Below, piece after piece: positions 8,153 to 16,408 of a stretch of DNA of 64,000 bases (its first letter is position 1; each line of letters begins with the position of its first letter). The DNA lies in the NCBI GenBank assembly GCA_016744775.1, contig JADGDS010000008.1, positions 62,001 to 126,000 on the forward strand, given 5' to 3'. Under the pieces are notes generated by a model. It made no database searches and was not told the DNA's origin. It worked only from the letters and a program-made list of their open reading frames with translations. The translations under genes and the position numbers were made by a program. The DNA comes from Candidatus Marithrix sp. GTDB lineage: Bacteria > Pseudomonadota > Gammaproteobacteria > Beggiatoales > Beggiatoaceae.

Positions 8153-8558
8153 AATATTGATTAATGTAATTGTTGTTGATACAGATATTTTAATTGATGC
8201 TGGGCGTAATATTAATGAAGCTTTGAATTGTCTTAGACAATATGAACAAAAAGCGAAACTTGCAATCAGCATGATTACAAAAATGGAACTTGTAGTTGGC
8301 TGCCGCAATAAAAATGAATTGCGTAGTATAGAACTATTTATCCGTCGTTTTCAAATACTCAATCTCAATGAAAATATTTCAACTCACGCAGATAAATTGC
8401 TTTGCAAATATCGTTTAAGTCATGGATTACTAATTCCTGACGCTTTAATTGCTGCAACGGCAATAAGTTGGAATTATCAGTTAATATCAAAAAATCAGCG
8501 TGACTATCGGTTTATTGAAGAACTCAATTTATTGCCTTATCCATACAATAATCAATAA
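8139..8558 (+). CDS. PIN-domain toxin (VapC-like ribonuclease)
   Basis: The 139-residue protein has the acidic PIN residues: D14/D16 in VVDTDILIDA, E50 in ITKMELVVGC, and D101 in LLIPDALIAA. VapC toxins are Mg-dependent RNases that usually cleave tRNA or rRNA. The ATG at 8139 overlaps the antitoxin gene, and a TTG a few codons later is an alternative. The stop codon lies inside the second copy of the 43-bp repeat. The gene also overlaps the convergent membrane-protein gene by 30 bases. Confidence 0.85.
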   Translation: MNGVKILINVIVVDTDILIDAGRNINEALNCLRQYEQKAKLAISMITKMELVVGCRNKNELRSIELFIRRFQILNLNENISTHADKLLCKYRLSHGLLIPDALIAATAISWNYQLISKNQRDYRFIEELNLLPYPYNNQ

Positions 8559-9104
8559 AACTGGATAAATCCATTGCCACAAAGGCGGTGATTTAGTCTC
8601 TGCTATTTCTAAACTAACTAATGGAGTGGTTTCAGCATGATGCAATATTTGTATAAATAAATTACTGACAGTTTCAGTAATTTTCTTGATAGGATTTTTG
8701 CTAGTGCTAGATGAAGCTAATTGAAGTTTTTGCACTGATTCTACAGTTTCAAAAATTAGACTCAGTCTAACTGCGAATCTTTCAGTGTTAAAACCTAATT
8801 TTTTAAATGGATACAACCACCACAATAAAGCAGCAATTAGCTCCTTGATGGAAGTAGTAAACATTAATAAATGAGCCGCTAAAACAATAATGATTAAAAC
8901 CGCAAGATTGTGAAAAGCGTGTAGAACTAATAAAGATAAAAAAAACCAGCGTAAACGCATTAACAATGGCAAAACTGAAGTGAAACTACAGTAACATCTA
9001 AATATTACCAAAAACAATGGTACTACAATAATAAAAAACCAATTGCTTATTGTCAAACCAATAAGCAATAAAATAAAACAAGCAAGTCGTATAATTGGAT
9101 CCAA
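8529..9104 (-). CDS. CbiQ/EcfT-like membrane protein
   Basis: This 191-residue protein has about four hydrophobic segments in its first 95 residues and then a more polar, helical part. The block TTSIKELIAALLWWLYPFKKLGFNTERFAVRLSLIFE matches the coupling region of energy-coupling-factor transmembrane proteins (CbiQ/EcfT), although the usual second coupling motif is not obvious. No partner ATPase or substrate-binding protein is adjacent. It starts four bases downstream of the pal stop, where cpoB is usual. The C-terminal residues lie inside the vapC gene, so its tail may have been altered by the vapBC insertion. Confidence 0.5.
   Translation of the reverse strand: MDPIIRLACFILLLIGLTISNWFFIIVVPLFLVIFRCYCSFTSVLPLLMRLRWFFLSLLVLHAFHNLAVLIIIVLAAHLLMFTTSIKELIAALLWWLYPFKKLGFNTERFAVRLSLIFETVESVQKLQLASSSTSKNPIKKITETVSNLFIQILHHAETTPLVSLEIAETKSPPLWQWIYPVLLIIVWIRQ
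8554..8596 (+). repeat. 43-bp direct repeat, copy 2
   Basis: This is the second copy, differing at two positions from 7806-7848. Here it contains the vapC stop and, on the minus strand, encodes part of the C-terminus of the membrane-protein gene 8529-9104. It suggests that vapBC arrived between two convergent, overlapping genes with duplication of the shared 3' end. Confidence 0.9.
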
Positions 9105-9107
9105 GAT

Positions 9108-9701
9108 TTAAGGGTAAATCAACTCAACTCTACGATTTTTTTGCCATGCTTTTTCAGTATGATCTAAAGCAATTGCCTGCTCTTCACCATAACTTAAAAT
9201 AGAAATTTGATTTTCTATAACACCTAATTTCAACAATAACTCCCGTGCAGTCTTAGCACGCCGCTCACCTAATGCTAAATTATATTCACGTGAACCACGT
9301 TCATCAGTATGCCCTTCTATACGCACAAAACTACTAGGATTATTTTTTAAAAAAGTTGCATGAGATTGTAGAATCTTACGATCCTTTTCTTTTAATGTGC
9401 TTTTATTAAAACCAAAATAAATTATTCGTTGATTAGGAAAGCCAGTAAGACGCTGATTTGAACCACCACTTGAATTTCCGAATTCAGGAAAATTACCAGC
9501 TGCCAAATTAGTCCCATTTCCAGTATTCATTGTTGCAACAGGAAAATTAGGTCGCATTGAAGGAGACGGGCGAAATAGCGGTGGTGGTATCCGTGATGCC
9601 TGTTGAGCTTTACTGCCTTTTTTAACTAGCGGTTTTTTCGCACAAGCGGTTGATATAACAACAGTTAAAAATATTAAGAATATAGTCTGCCATATTTTCA
9701 T
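9108..9701 (-). CDS. pal: Peptidoglycan-associated lipoprotein Pal
   Basis: Pal tethers the outer membrane to peptidoglycan and works with TolB. I chose the ATG at 9701, giving a lipoprotein signal peptide ending in the lipobox STAC. An upstream in-frame ATG at 9755 would overlap tolB and ruin the signal. The C-terminal OmpA-like domain shows IYFGFNKSTL and RIEGHTDERGSREYNLALGERRA, the peptidoglycan-binding motif. The linker is proline- and glycine-rich. It is the last classical gene of the tolQRAB-pal operon; cpoB is absent here. Confidence 0.95.
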   Translation of the reverse strand: MKIWQTIFLIFLTVVISTACAKKPLVKKGSKAQQASRIPPPLFRPSPSMRPNFPVATMNTGNGTNLAAGNFPEFGNSSGGSNQRLTGFPNQRIIYFGFNKSTLKEKDRKILQSHATFLKNNPSSFVRIEGHTDERGSREYNLALGERRAKTARELLLKLGVIENQISILSYGEEQAIALDHTEKAWQKNRRVELIYP

Positions 9702-9714
9702 TGAAAATTTCCTA

Positions 9715-11022
9715 TTATTGTGTAAAAGGTGACCATGTTGGTTCACGCACTTCACTTATTGGTATAGTTAAACGTTTTTGTATTTTACCATCAACTGAAA
9801 CGATAGCAAGTTCATTGCCAGTTGAATATATTATAAGTTCTCCATTAGGCGCAAAACTAGGTGAATCGTTGAATTTGCTTTTACTTACAATCTTTAATTT
9901 TTTAGTTTTTAAGTTTAAAACAGCAATTTGATATTGACCTTTTTGTTGATGTAAAAAAGTTAATTTCTTACCATCTGGGGAAAAACTAGCGCGTGCATTA
10001 TAACGACCTTTAAAAGTTAAGCGTCGTGCTTTGCCACCATTAACTCCAATACGATAAATTTGAGGCTTTTTCTTATAACGATCAGATGTAAATACGATTG
10101 ATTTACCATTTGGTGCCCATTTCGCTTCAGTATCAATCGCCGGGTTATTAGTTAGGCGTTTGAATTGACGTTTTTTTATAGAATAGATGTATATTTCTGG
10201 GTTATTATCTTTTGATAAAGTAAAAGCTAAATATTGACCATCAGGAGACCATGCAGGAGCGGCATTCAAACCACGGTATGCTGAAATTAAACTTTGCTTA
10301 CCAGTACTAATTTCTTGTATATAAATTGCCATACGTTTACGCTTAGCGATATTGCTATAAGTGACATAGGCAATATTTTTTCCATCTGGAGACCAACTAG
10401 GTGAAAAAACCGGTTCATTTGATCTTAACATTAATTGGGGATTTTCTCCATTTACATCTGCAATTGATAGGTGATATTGTGGTTTTTGACCAGTGTGTCT
10501 ATGTACACTCACATAGGCAATACGTGTACTAAAAATACCACGTTTTCCCATCAGCGCATAATAAATATCATCAGTTATCTTATTTGATACTTGTTTTAAA
10601 GTTTGAGTAGTGGCTTGATAGGCTAATCCGATCAGACGCTTCTGATCATACACATCAAATAATTCAAATTCTATTTGATAAACTCCAGTTTTACCGCTAA
10701 TAGCTCGTCCAATAACTAAATAAGGCATATTAATAGCCTGCCAACGGGCAAAATTAACTTGAGGAGCATAAAAAGGTTGTTCTGGTAATTTTTTTGTGTC
10801 TAAAGGATTAAACAAACCACTACTTGTTAAATTTTTAGAAACAATACCGGCAATATTTTGAGGTAATGCTTGCATTCCAGTTTGTTGAGCAAAAGGTACA
10901 ATGGCAATAGCTTTTTTTCCGTTATCTTCCTTGCCACCCACGATGTCTATATTTAAAATTTCAGCATAGCTATTATTTATGAATATAAAATAACTTATAA
11001 AAAAAAATATTATTTTTAGCAT
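9715..11022 (-). CDS. tolB: Tol-Pal system protein TolB
   Basis: This periplasmic protein of 435 residues has a cleavable signal peptide ending NNSYA, an N-terminal domain (IDIVGGKEDNGKKAIAIVPF), and a C-terminal six-bladed propeller of repeated SPDGK blades (for example FSPSWSPDGKNIAYVT and WAPNGKSIVFTSD). It interacts with Pal during outer-membrane constriction. It starts three bases after tolA ends, consistent with a single operon. Confidence 0.95.
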   Translation of the reverse strand: MLKIIFFFISYFIFINNSYAEILNIDIVGGKEDNGKKAIAIVPFAQQTGMQALPQNIAGIVSKNLTSSGLFNPLDTKKLPEQPFYAPQVNFARWQAINMPYLVIGRAISGKTGVYQIEFELFDVYDQKRLIGLAYQATTQTLKQVSNKITDDIYYALMGKRGIFSTRIAYVSVHRHTGQKPQYHLSIADVNGENPQLMLRSNEPVFSPSWSPDGKNIAYVTYSNIAKRKRMAIYIQEISTGKQSLISAYRGLNAAPAWSPDGQYLAFTLSKDNNPEIYIYSIKKRQFKRLTNNPAIDTEAKWAPNGKSIVFTSDRYKKKPQIYRIGVNGGKARRLTFKGRYNARASFSPDGKKLTFLHQQKGQYQIAVLNLKTKKLKIVSKSKFNDSPSFAPNGELIIYSTGNELAIVSVDGKIQKRLTIPISEVREPTWSPFTQ

Positions 11023-11025
11023 GTT

Positions 11026-12237
11026 TTAATTGGGTCTAAAAGTAAATTTAAAATGTTTAAAGGTATCACGTAATTCAGAAGGAATAGGTAATGGTGAAGA
11101 ACGGCGTATAGCTACGATTGCTGATTGATCAAAAATTCTATCACCACTGCTTTCACTAATAATAACAGAGCTAATAACACCATTGCTCCTGACACGCAAT
11201 TCTATAATACAAGAAATATTGTGAGGAGTACCCCTTGGACGTCTCCATTTATTCAAAACTTGGGCTTGAATTTTGCCTACTGTCGTTTTAATGAGTGTTT
11301 GACGATTTTTAGCTTTATCCTCACGCAATTTTTTAAGTTCAGCAAGTTTATTTTTTTCAGCCGCTTCTTGACGTTTCTTATCTTCTGCTAGACGACGAGC
11401 GCGTTGTTCTGCTGCTGACGCTGCTGCTGCCGCTTGACGTTTCTTTTCTTCTACGATACGACGAGCGCGTTCTGCTGCCGCTTGACGTTTCTTTTCTTCT
11501 GCTAGACGACGAGCGCGTTCCTTTGCAAGCTTAGTTTGTTTCTTTCTGGCTAAACGACGAGCGCGTTCAGCCCGTTCTGCTGCTTCTTTACGTTCCCGTA
11601 TTAAACGGGCACGCCTAGCAGCACGACGTTGTTTCTCTCTGGCTAAACGAGCGCGTTCAGCCATATCACGCTTTTGCTTTCTGGCTAATAAAGCCAGTTT
11701 TATCGCTTCACGTTTTTTCTCTCTAGCAATACGAGCCTGTTCAGTTGCCTCATATGCACGTCGCAGTTTTTCTCGACGCTTTAAACGTGCCCTTTCTGCT
11801 ATTTGACGATGTTTTTCTTCAGCAATTTTATCTAAACGAATCTGTTGTTCTAACTTACGCCTTTCAGCTTGTTCATGTTTTAACTTTGCTAATGCAGCCG
11901 CTTCAGCTACTTGACGTTGCTTAATTAAAGCTAAACGCTGTTGTTCTAACAGCTTTTGTTGACGTAATTCATTTAAAGCCTGTCTTTTATCAATTAAGCT
12001 CTGTTCTAACTTTGTTATAGAAACAGAAGATTTTTCATTGTTTTTAATCGTAGCTAACCATTGTTCCTCATTCATTGCAACAGCTTGCATAACAGGTACT
12101 TGTTCTGTTTCAGCGACTGAAGAAGGTGATATTTTTATTTCAGGAATCTTTTGCCATGTTAAACTAACAATTAAGATACCAAATAATAAACCATGAATAA
12201 CTAACGAATTAAAAAATGAAAGAATTTTATCCCACAT
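11026..12237 (-). CDS. tolA: TolA energy-transducing protein
   Basis: TolA spans from the inner membrane to the periplasm and transmits proton-motive force to Pal. The 403 residues comprise an N-terminal anchor (MWDKILSFFNSLVIHGLLFGIL), a long Ala/Lys/Arg/Glu coiled coil with repeated RLAEEKKRQAA-like units at about residues 90-300, and a TonB-like C-terminal domain (VLNKWRRP, IIELRVRSNGVISSVIISESSGD, FRPN). The DNA of the coiled coil carries internal imperfect tandem repeats near 11380-11520. Confidence 0.92.
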   Translation of the reverse strand: MWDKILSFFNSLVIHGLLFGILIVSLTWQKIPEIKISPSSVAETEQVPVMQAVAMNEEQWLATIKNNEKSSVSITKLEQSLIDKRQALNELRQQKLLEQQRLALIKQRQVAEAAALAKLKHEQAERRKLEQQIRLDKIAEEKHRQIAERARLKRREKLRRAYEATEQARIAREKKREAIKLALLARKQKRDMAERARLAREKQRRAARRARLIRERKEAAERAERARRLARKKQTKLAKERARRLAEEKKRQAAAERARRIVEEKKRQAAAAASAAEQRARRLAEDKKRQEAAEKNKLAELKKLREDKAKNRQTLIKTTVGKIQAQVLNKWRRPRGTPHNISCIIELRVRSNGVISSVIISESSGDRIFDQSAIVAIRRSSPLPIPSELRDTFKHFKFTFRPN

Positions 12238-12244
12238 ATAATTT

Positions 12245-12616
12245 TTAATTCTCTTGCGCTAATGCTGCTTCTTGCCTAAGTTTTATTAAGGTTTCCATTT
12301 CTACTAATCTACGTTGTTTTAAGGCTTCTATTTCTTCTATTGCTTTTTGTTCTTGCTGACTTAACTGTTCCAAATATGATTCAGTAATTACTTGATCATA
12401 TTGACTCTTTTGTTGTTCAGCTTGCTCTACTTGTTTTAAACGTTCAATTTCAGCACCTACAGCATTTTCATCTACAAATACTTCATTAGTAGTAGCTGTT
12501 GGTGTAGATTTAGATGAAGAATTATTACCCCAGTTAAAACTATAATATAATAATATAGCTAGCAGAATTCCATTAATAATCAGAGCATAAATAAATGAAA
12601 CAATTTTATCCCACAT
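12245..12616 (-). CDS. Short TolA-like protein (N-terminal domains only)
   Basis: This 123-residue protein begins MWDKIVSFIYALIINGILLAIL, clearly homologous to the TolA anchor of the next gene. It continues with VDENAVGAEIERLKQVEQAEQQ and a glutamate/glutamine-rich coiled coil. It ends without the long helical rod or the TonB-like domain. The VDE...EIERLK region resembles the canonical gammaproteobacterial TolA more than the full-length copy does. It lies between tolR and tolA with only 1-7 base gaps, so it is cotranscribed. It may be a truncated duplicate or a dedicated partner for TolQR. Confidence 0.75.
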   Translation of the reverse strand: MWDKIVSFIYALIINGILLAILLYYSFNWGNNSSSKSTPTATTNEVFVDENAVGAEIERLKQVEQAEQQKSQYDQVITESYLEQLSQQEQKAIEEIEALKQRRLVEMETLIKLRQEAALAQEN

Positions 12617-12617
12617 A

Positions 12618-13040
12618 TCACTCTTTCAATGGTTTTGTCATTAATCCAACTTTAGATACTCCAGCTTCTTGTAATAATGACATTATTTTTACAATTTCAC
12701 CATAAGCTAAACGACTATCTCCTCTCACTAATACAGATGGATTTGAAGATAAACGTCTTAAGGCAGTAATACGAATAATAAGTTGTTCTGTTGAAAGTGG
12801 TTTTTTATCTTGATCAACAAATAACTGCCCTTGTGCATTTATAGAAACTATAATAACTTTTGCATTTGAAGAAGACACAGTTGTTGCTTTTTTTACATTT
12901 GGCAATTGCACATCAACACTTTTACTTAATAAAGGTGAAGTGATCATAAAAATAATTAACAATACTAACATCACATCAATATAAGGTACTACATTCATAT
13001 CAGTGATGCGACGACGACGACGACGATAATGCTGCGACAT
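12618..13040 (-). CDS. tolR: TolR proton-channel subunit
   Basis: This 140-residue ExbD/TolR-family protein has an arginine-rich cytoplasmic N-terminus and one transmembrane helix with the essential aspartate D22 in VPYIDVMLVLLIIFMIT. A periplasmic domain follows (VSINAQGQLFVDQDKKPLS...). With TolQ it forms the inner-membrane proton channel that energises TolA. It is separated from tolQ by two bases. Confidence 0.95.
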   Translation of the reverse strand: MSQHYRRRRRRITDMNVVPYIDVMLVLLIIFMITSPLLSKSVDVQLPNVKKATTVSSSNAKVIIVSINAQGQLFVDQDKKPLSTEQLIIRITALRRLSSNPSVLVRGDSRLAYGEIVKIMSLLQEAGVSKVGLMTKPLKE

Positions 13041-13042
13041 AA

Positions 13043-13720
13043 TTATAGATTTGAATGTGCTTGACGTTGTAATATGCCGGTAAACTCATCTAAAAATGTA
13101 TCATAACGAGTAGTTAAACGATCAGCATCATTAACATACTGATTATAAGCCATTACCGCTGGAATTGCCGCAAATAACCCCATTGCTGTAGCAATTAATG
13201 CTTCAGAAATACCCGGTGCTACCATTGCTAATGTAACTTGCTGCATACTACCTAAAGCATGAAAAGAATTCATAATACCCCAGACAGTTCCAAACAAGCC
13301 TATATATGGGCTTACAGAACCAACTGTAGCTAATGCTGGTAAATTAGCATCTAACTGATCTATTTCTCGATGCAAAGCAACACGCATAGCGCGTTGTGAA
13401 CCTTCTAATAAGGCATCCGCTGACATATGAGTTTGTTTACGCAACCTGATAAATTCCATATATCCAGATGTAAAAATATTTTCCATACCTGTTGGTTCAT
13501 CATCATAACTACAGATACGATTATATAATCCATTTAAATCTTTAAACTTCCAAAAACTATCTTCAAACTCTTTCGCTGCTTTACGAGCCTTCTTTAAAAA
13601 ACGACTTTTGCGAAAAATTAGCGTCCATGAATAGATAGAAATTGTTAATAAAAATAGCATCACCAGTTGTACTAATATACTGGCATTTTGCACTAATTGT
13701 ACCAATGATAATTCATTCAT
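13043..13720 (-). CDS. tolQ: TolQ inner-membrane motor protein
   Basis: This 225-residue MotA/TolQ/ExbB-family protein has three membrane helices. The conserved block LATVGSVSPYIGLFGTVWGIMNSFHALG and the third helix IATAMGLFAAIPAVMAYN are clear. It assembles with TolR around the proton path. It heads the tol genes, nine bases downstream of ruvB. The ybgC thioesterase gene commonly found between ruvB and tolQ is missing. Confidence 0.95.
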   Translation of the reverse strand: MNELSLVQLVQNASILVQLVMLFLLTISIYSWTLIFRKSRFLKKARKAAKEFEDSFWKFKDLNGLYNRICSYDDEPTGMENIFTSGYMEFIRLRKQTHMSADALLEGSQRAMRVALHREIDQLDANLPALATVGSVSPYIGLFGTVWGIMNSFHALGSMQQVTLAMVAPGISEALIATAMGLFAAIPAVMAYNQYVNDADRLTTRYDTFLDEFTGILQRQAHSNL

Positions 13721-13729
13721 TTTTTATAT

Positions 13730-14740
13730 TTATAATTTTTTCTTATTTAAATCAAAATGTTGCCATGTTAAGGCAGTGACTACTCGGCCTCTTGGAGTAC
13801 GTATTAATAAACCCTGTTGTAACAAAAATGGTTCAATAACATCTTCAATTGTACCGCGTTCTTCACCTATAATAGCGGCTAAATTTTCTATACCCACTGG
13901 TCCACCATTAAATTTCTCCATGATTGCCATAAGCAATTTTCGGTCCATCATATCTAAACCATATGTATCAACATTGAGTAAATCTAATGCATCCTGTGTA
14001 ACTTTATGATTAATAATCCCATTTGCACGTACTTGAGCATAATCACGTACTCGCCGTAATAAACGATTACTAATACGTGGAGTACCTCGTGAGCGACGCG
14101 CCAATTCATTTGCAGCATCATCATCCATTTCTAAATTCAATATACCAGCAGAACGACTAATAATACTGGCTAAATCATGATGGGAATAAAATTCAAGACG
14201 CTGAGTAATACCAAAACGATCACGTAAAGGTGATGTTAATAAACCAGCACGAGTAGTAGCACCTACGAGGGTAAAAGGGGGTAAATCAATTTTAATCGAA
14301 CGAGCTGATGGACCTTCACCAATCATAATATCTAATTGAAAATCTTCCATTGCTGGATACAAAATTTCCTCAACCATAGGGCTGAGACGATGAATTTCAT
14401 CTATAAATAAAACATCATTAGCCTCTAAATTAGTTAATAAAGCGGCTAAATCACCCGGACGTTCTAAAATCGGACCTGATGTTTGACGTAAATTTGCACC
14501 CATTTCATTAGCAATGATATGTGATAAAGTAGTTTTACCGGTACCCGGTGGACCAAAGATAAGTACATGATCAAGTGGCTCATTGCGTGATTTAGCGGCA
14601 GGAATAAAGATTTCCATTTGTTCACTAACATGCGCTTGCCCAACATAATCACTTAACTTTGTTGGGCGAATAGCCCTATCAATAACATTATCTTCAGAAT
14701 TTTCTATGGGACTGATTAAACGATCAGTTTCAATAGTCAC
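13730..14740 (-). CDS. ruvB: Holliday junction branch migration helicase RuvB
   Basis: This 336-residue AAA+ ATPase has Walker A GPPGTGKT at residues 63-70 and Walker B FIDEIHRL at about 113-119. The RuvB signature [12 protein letters not shown] and the C-terminal winged-helix segment ([26 protein letters not shown]) are present. It drives branch migration with RuvA. ruvA and ruvC are not in the window. Confidence 0.96.
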   Translation of the reverse strand: MTIETDRLISPIENSEDNVIDRAIRPTKLSDYVGQAHVSEQMEIFIPAAKSRNEPLDHVLIFGPPGTGKTTLSHIIANEMGANLRQTSGPILERPGDLAALLTNLEANDVLFIDEIHRLSPMVEEILYPAMEDFQLDIMIGEGPSARSIKIDLPPFTLVGATTRAGLLTSPLRDRFGITQRLEFYSHHDLASIISRSAGILNLEMDDDAANELARRSRGTPRISNRLLRRVRDYAQVRANGIINHKVTQDALDLLNVDTYGLDMMDRKLLMAIMEKFNGGPVGIENLAAIIGEERGTIEDVIEPFLLQQGLLIRTPRGRVVTALTWQHFDLNKKKL

Positions 14741-14796
14741 AATTATTGTAGCATAATTTTAAAAAATATAATTATATCTGATTTTTAACTTGTTTT

Positions 14797-15666
14797 CTAT
14801 TCTATAATAGTTTTCCCTTCAACAATATTAGACCTTAAAATAGCAGAATTAAGATCTTGCAAATCTAAAGTTGTGCCACTATGAGTATAAACAGCGCGAA
14901 ATATATATTTTCCTTCAATATCAGCTGGTATTGTAAAATTTAATAAATGATGTCGTCTTTTTGTTATTGGTACTGATGTTTGCCAAGCTTTTGGTTGTTG
15001 GTTAATTTGCCAAGATTGATCTTTTGAAGGAGTCAAAAAGAATAAATCTGTTCCTTTCGATAAAGTTAGCCAAATATCTACCGGGTAACTTCTGACAGTT
15101 TTTTCTATTAAATCCAGTTGGAAATTGTCTCCAATGAAATAATTAGCTTTTAAACCTTTAAGTTTAATTTTAGTTGTTTGTATTTTACCTAATTTTAGAA
15201 CTTCTAATCTACGCATAACTTGTGCAACGATTTCACGAAACATTTCTTGCCTTAACATTTCAGATTCCACGCCTGCTGCCAAAACTGCGGTTTCATCAAA
15301 ACGGTAATCACGCAATATACTGAGTCGTCTTTTTTCTAGTAATACTGTATCGTCTGGGCGACGAACTTCCATATCAACATGAAAATTTAATTCAAACTCT
15401 GCGATTTTACCGGTTGTAGAAGAAATAGTGATCATACGTTCACCTATGCCTTGATTACGTAAATATACTATAGCTTGTGCGCCATCTGCTGTTTTTAATA
15501 TTGATACGTCTTGTTCTTTTAACAGTTGCATGACTTTAGCGGCAATAGCATCAGCAGATTCAGATTTTATATATATATATGAAAAATCTAAACCTTTAGC
15601 TCCGCGTAAATGAAAGCCGCAGCTATTTAGAGTAATTAATAATGTTAATATAAAAAGAATTCTCAT
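14797..15666 (-). CDS. lptE: LPS-assembly lipoprotein LptE with extra C-terminal domain
   Basis: LptE plugs the LptD barrel during lipopolysaccharide delivery. The lipoprotein signal ends in LNSC (C16), followed by GFHLRG, the LptE hallmark. The block VLLEKRRLSILRDYRFDE and the following helix complete the normal domain by about residue 170. About 115 extra residues follow, rich in beta-strand-forming residues and ending in VEGKTIIE; I do not recognise them. Family members are normally about 160-200 residues, so this is a likely fusion. The usual leuS neighbour is present but separated by an accessory islet. Confidence 0.82.
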   Translation of the reverse strand: MRILFILTLLITLNSCGFHLRGAKGLDFSYIYIKSESADAIAAKVMQLLKEQDVSILKTADGAQAIVYLRNQGIGERMITISSTTGKIAEFELNFHVDMEVRRPDDTVLLEKRRLSILRDYRFDETAVLAAGVESEMLRQEMFREIVAQVMRRLEVLKLGKIQTTKIKLKGLKANYFIGDNFQLDLIEKTVRSYPVDIWLTLSKGTDLFFLTPSKDQSWQINQQPKAWQTSVPITKRRHHLLNFTIPADIEGKYIFRAVYTHSGTTLDLQDLNSAILRSNIVEGKTIIE

Positions 15667-15687
15667 GTAATTATTTATTGAATTTGC

Positions 15688-16176
15688 CTATGTAGCAAAT
15701 TTGATTTCTTGATTGGAGAGTTCAACTGTACCTTGATTTAATCTGGAGAAAACTTCTTGGATTAAATTTTTAGGGTTTTCTTTTCTTAAAATAATAGATC
15801 TAATTGTTGTTGCTTTTAATTCAGATTGAATTTTTTCATTTAATTCAGAAAATTTTTTACCTTCTAATTCCTCAAATATAGTTAAACCTTCAAGTGCAAA
15901 TTCATCATTAAAAAAATTCACAATTGTAGATAATCTTTGTACACCATCTATGACTAGTATTTTTTTACCAGTTAATTCAACGAAATAACATGTTGGCAAA
16001 GGAATTCTCATTAAACAAGACTCTATGAATTTTGAAGCTCTTTTCCAACCGTTTTGATCCCATTTATACTTTTTTTGAAATTCAGAATCCAAAATCAGGG
16101 TTGGTGGTTCTGAATTGATTTTTGATACCAAAGTTTCAAAAGGATAATCAATAGGATATAAATTAAGTGTTTTCAT
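15688..16176 (-). CDS. DUF262-type (GmrSD-like) N-terminal domain protein, probably truncated
   Basis: The 162 residues contain the DUF262 core. WDQNGWKRASKFIESCLMRIPLP, the motif VIDGVQRLSTIVNFFND, in which DGxQR is the catalytic or nucleotide signature, and FSRLNQGTVELSNQEI are visible. Full-length DUF262 proteins run to 350 residues or more, with a DUF1524 nuclease in GmrSD restriction systems. This frame stops right after the LSNQEI block, so it is probably a truncated remnant. Its start overlaps a small BrnA-like gene by 14 bases. A stand-alone function is possible but unproven. Confidence 0.7.
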   Translation of the reverse strand: MKTLNLYPIDYPFETLVSKINSEPPTLILDSEFQKKYKWDQNGWKRASKFIESCLMRIPLPTCYFVELTGKKILVIDGVQRLSTIVNFFNDEFALEGLTIFEELEGKKFSELNEKIQSELKATTIRSIILRKENPKNLIQEVFSRLNQGTVELSNQEIKFAT

Positions 16177-16303
16177 ATGTTAAAATATAACTTTCTAATA
16201 ACTCTGATAATATTTCTGATGCAGGCAATGCTTCATTAAACATTTTATCAGTCCATTCAGGATTGGTTTCATCTATTAATTCAGGATTGGGTTTATTTTT
16301 CAT
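16163..16303 (-). CDS. Small BrnA-like antitoxin fragment
   Basis: This 46-residue frame starts at an ATG at 16303 preceded by a strong GAGGTG ribosome-binding site. The sequence MKNKPNPELIDETNPEWTDKMF resembles the conserved front of BrnA-type antitoxins (NPE...PEWTDEMF). The usual ribbon-helix-helix tail is replaced by a short helix ending LESYILTYENT. No BrnT toxin is adjacent. It overlaps the DUF262 gene, suggesting a translationally coupled pair or a joint remnant. Confidence 0.55.
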   Translation of the reverse strand: MKNKPNPELIDETNPEWTDKMFNEALPASEILSELLESYILTYENT

Positions 16304-16342
16304 AATATTTCACCTCATGTCAAACTCATACTACCAATTAAT

Positions 16343-16403
16343 GTAGCTTGGGCTTACTCCGCTACGCTCCGTGACTGCGTATCCTCTCGTCAGCCCAACC
16401 TAC
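16343..16403. repeat. Inverted repeat with TTGGGCT/AGCCCAA arms
   Basis: GTAGCTTGGGCT at one end and AGCCCAACCTAC at the other are inverted with one mismatch and enclose about 37 bases. The same arm sequence (GTAGGTTGGGCTGACG) recurs as a compact hairpin at 55977-56002. It is probably a dispersed palindromic element. Confidence 0.6.
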
Positions 16404-16408
16404 GAGCT

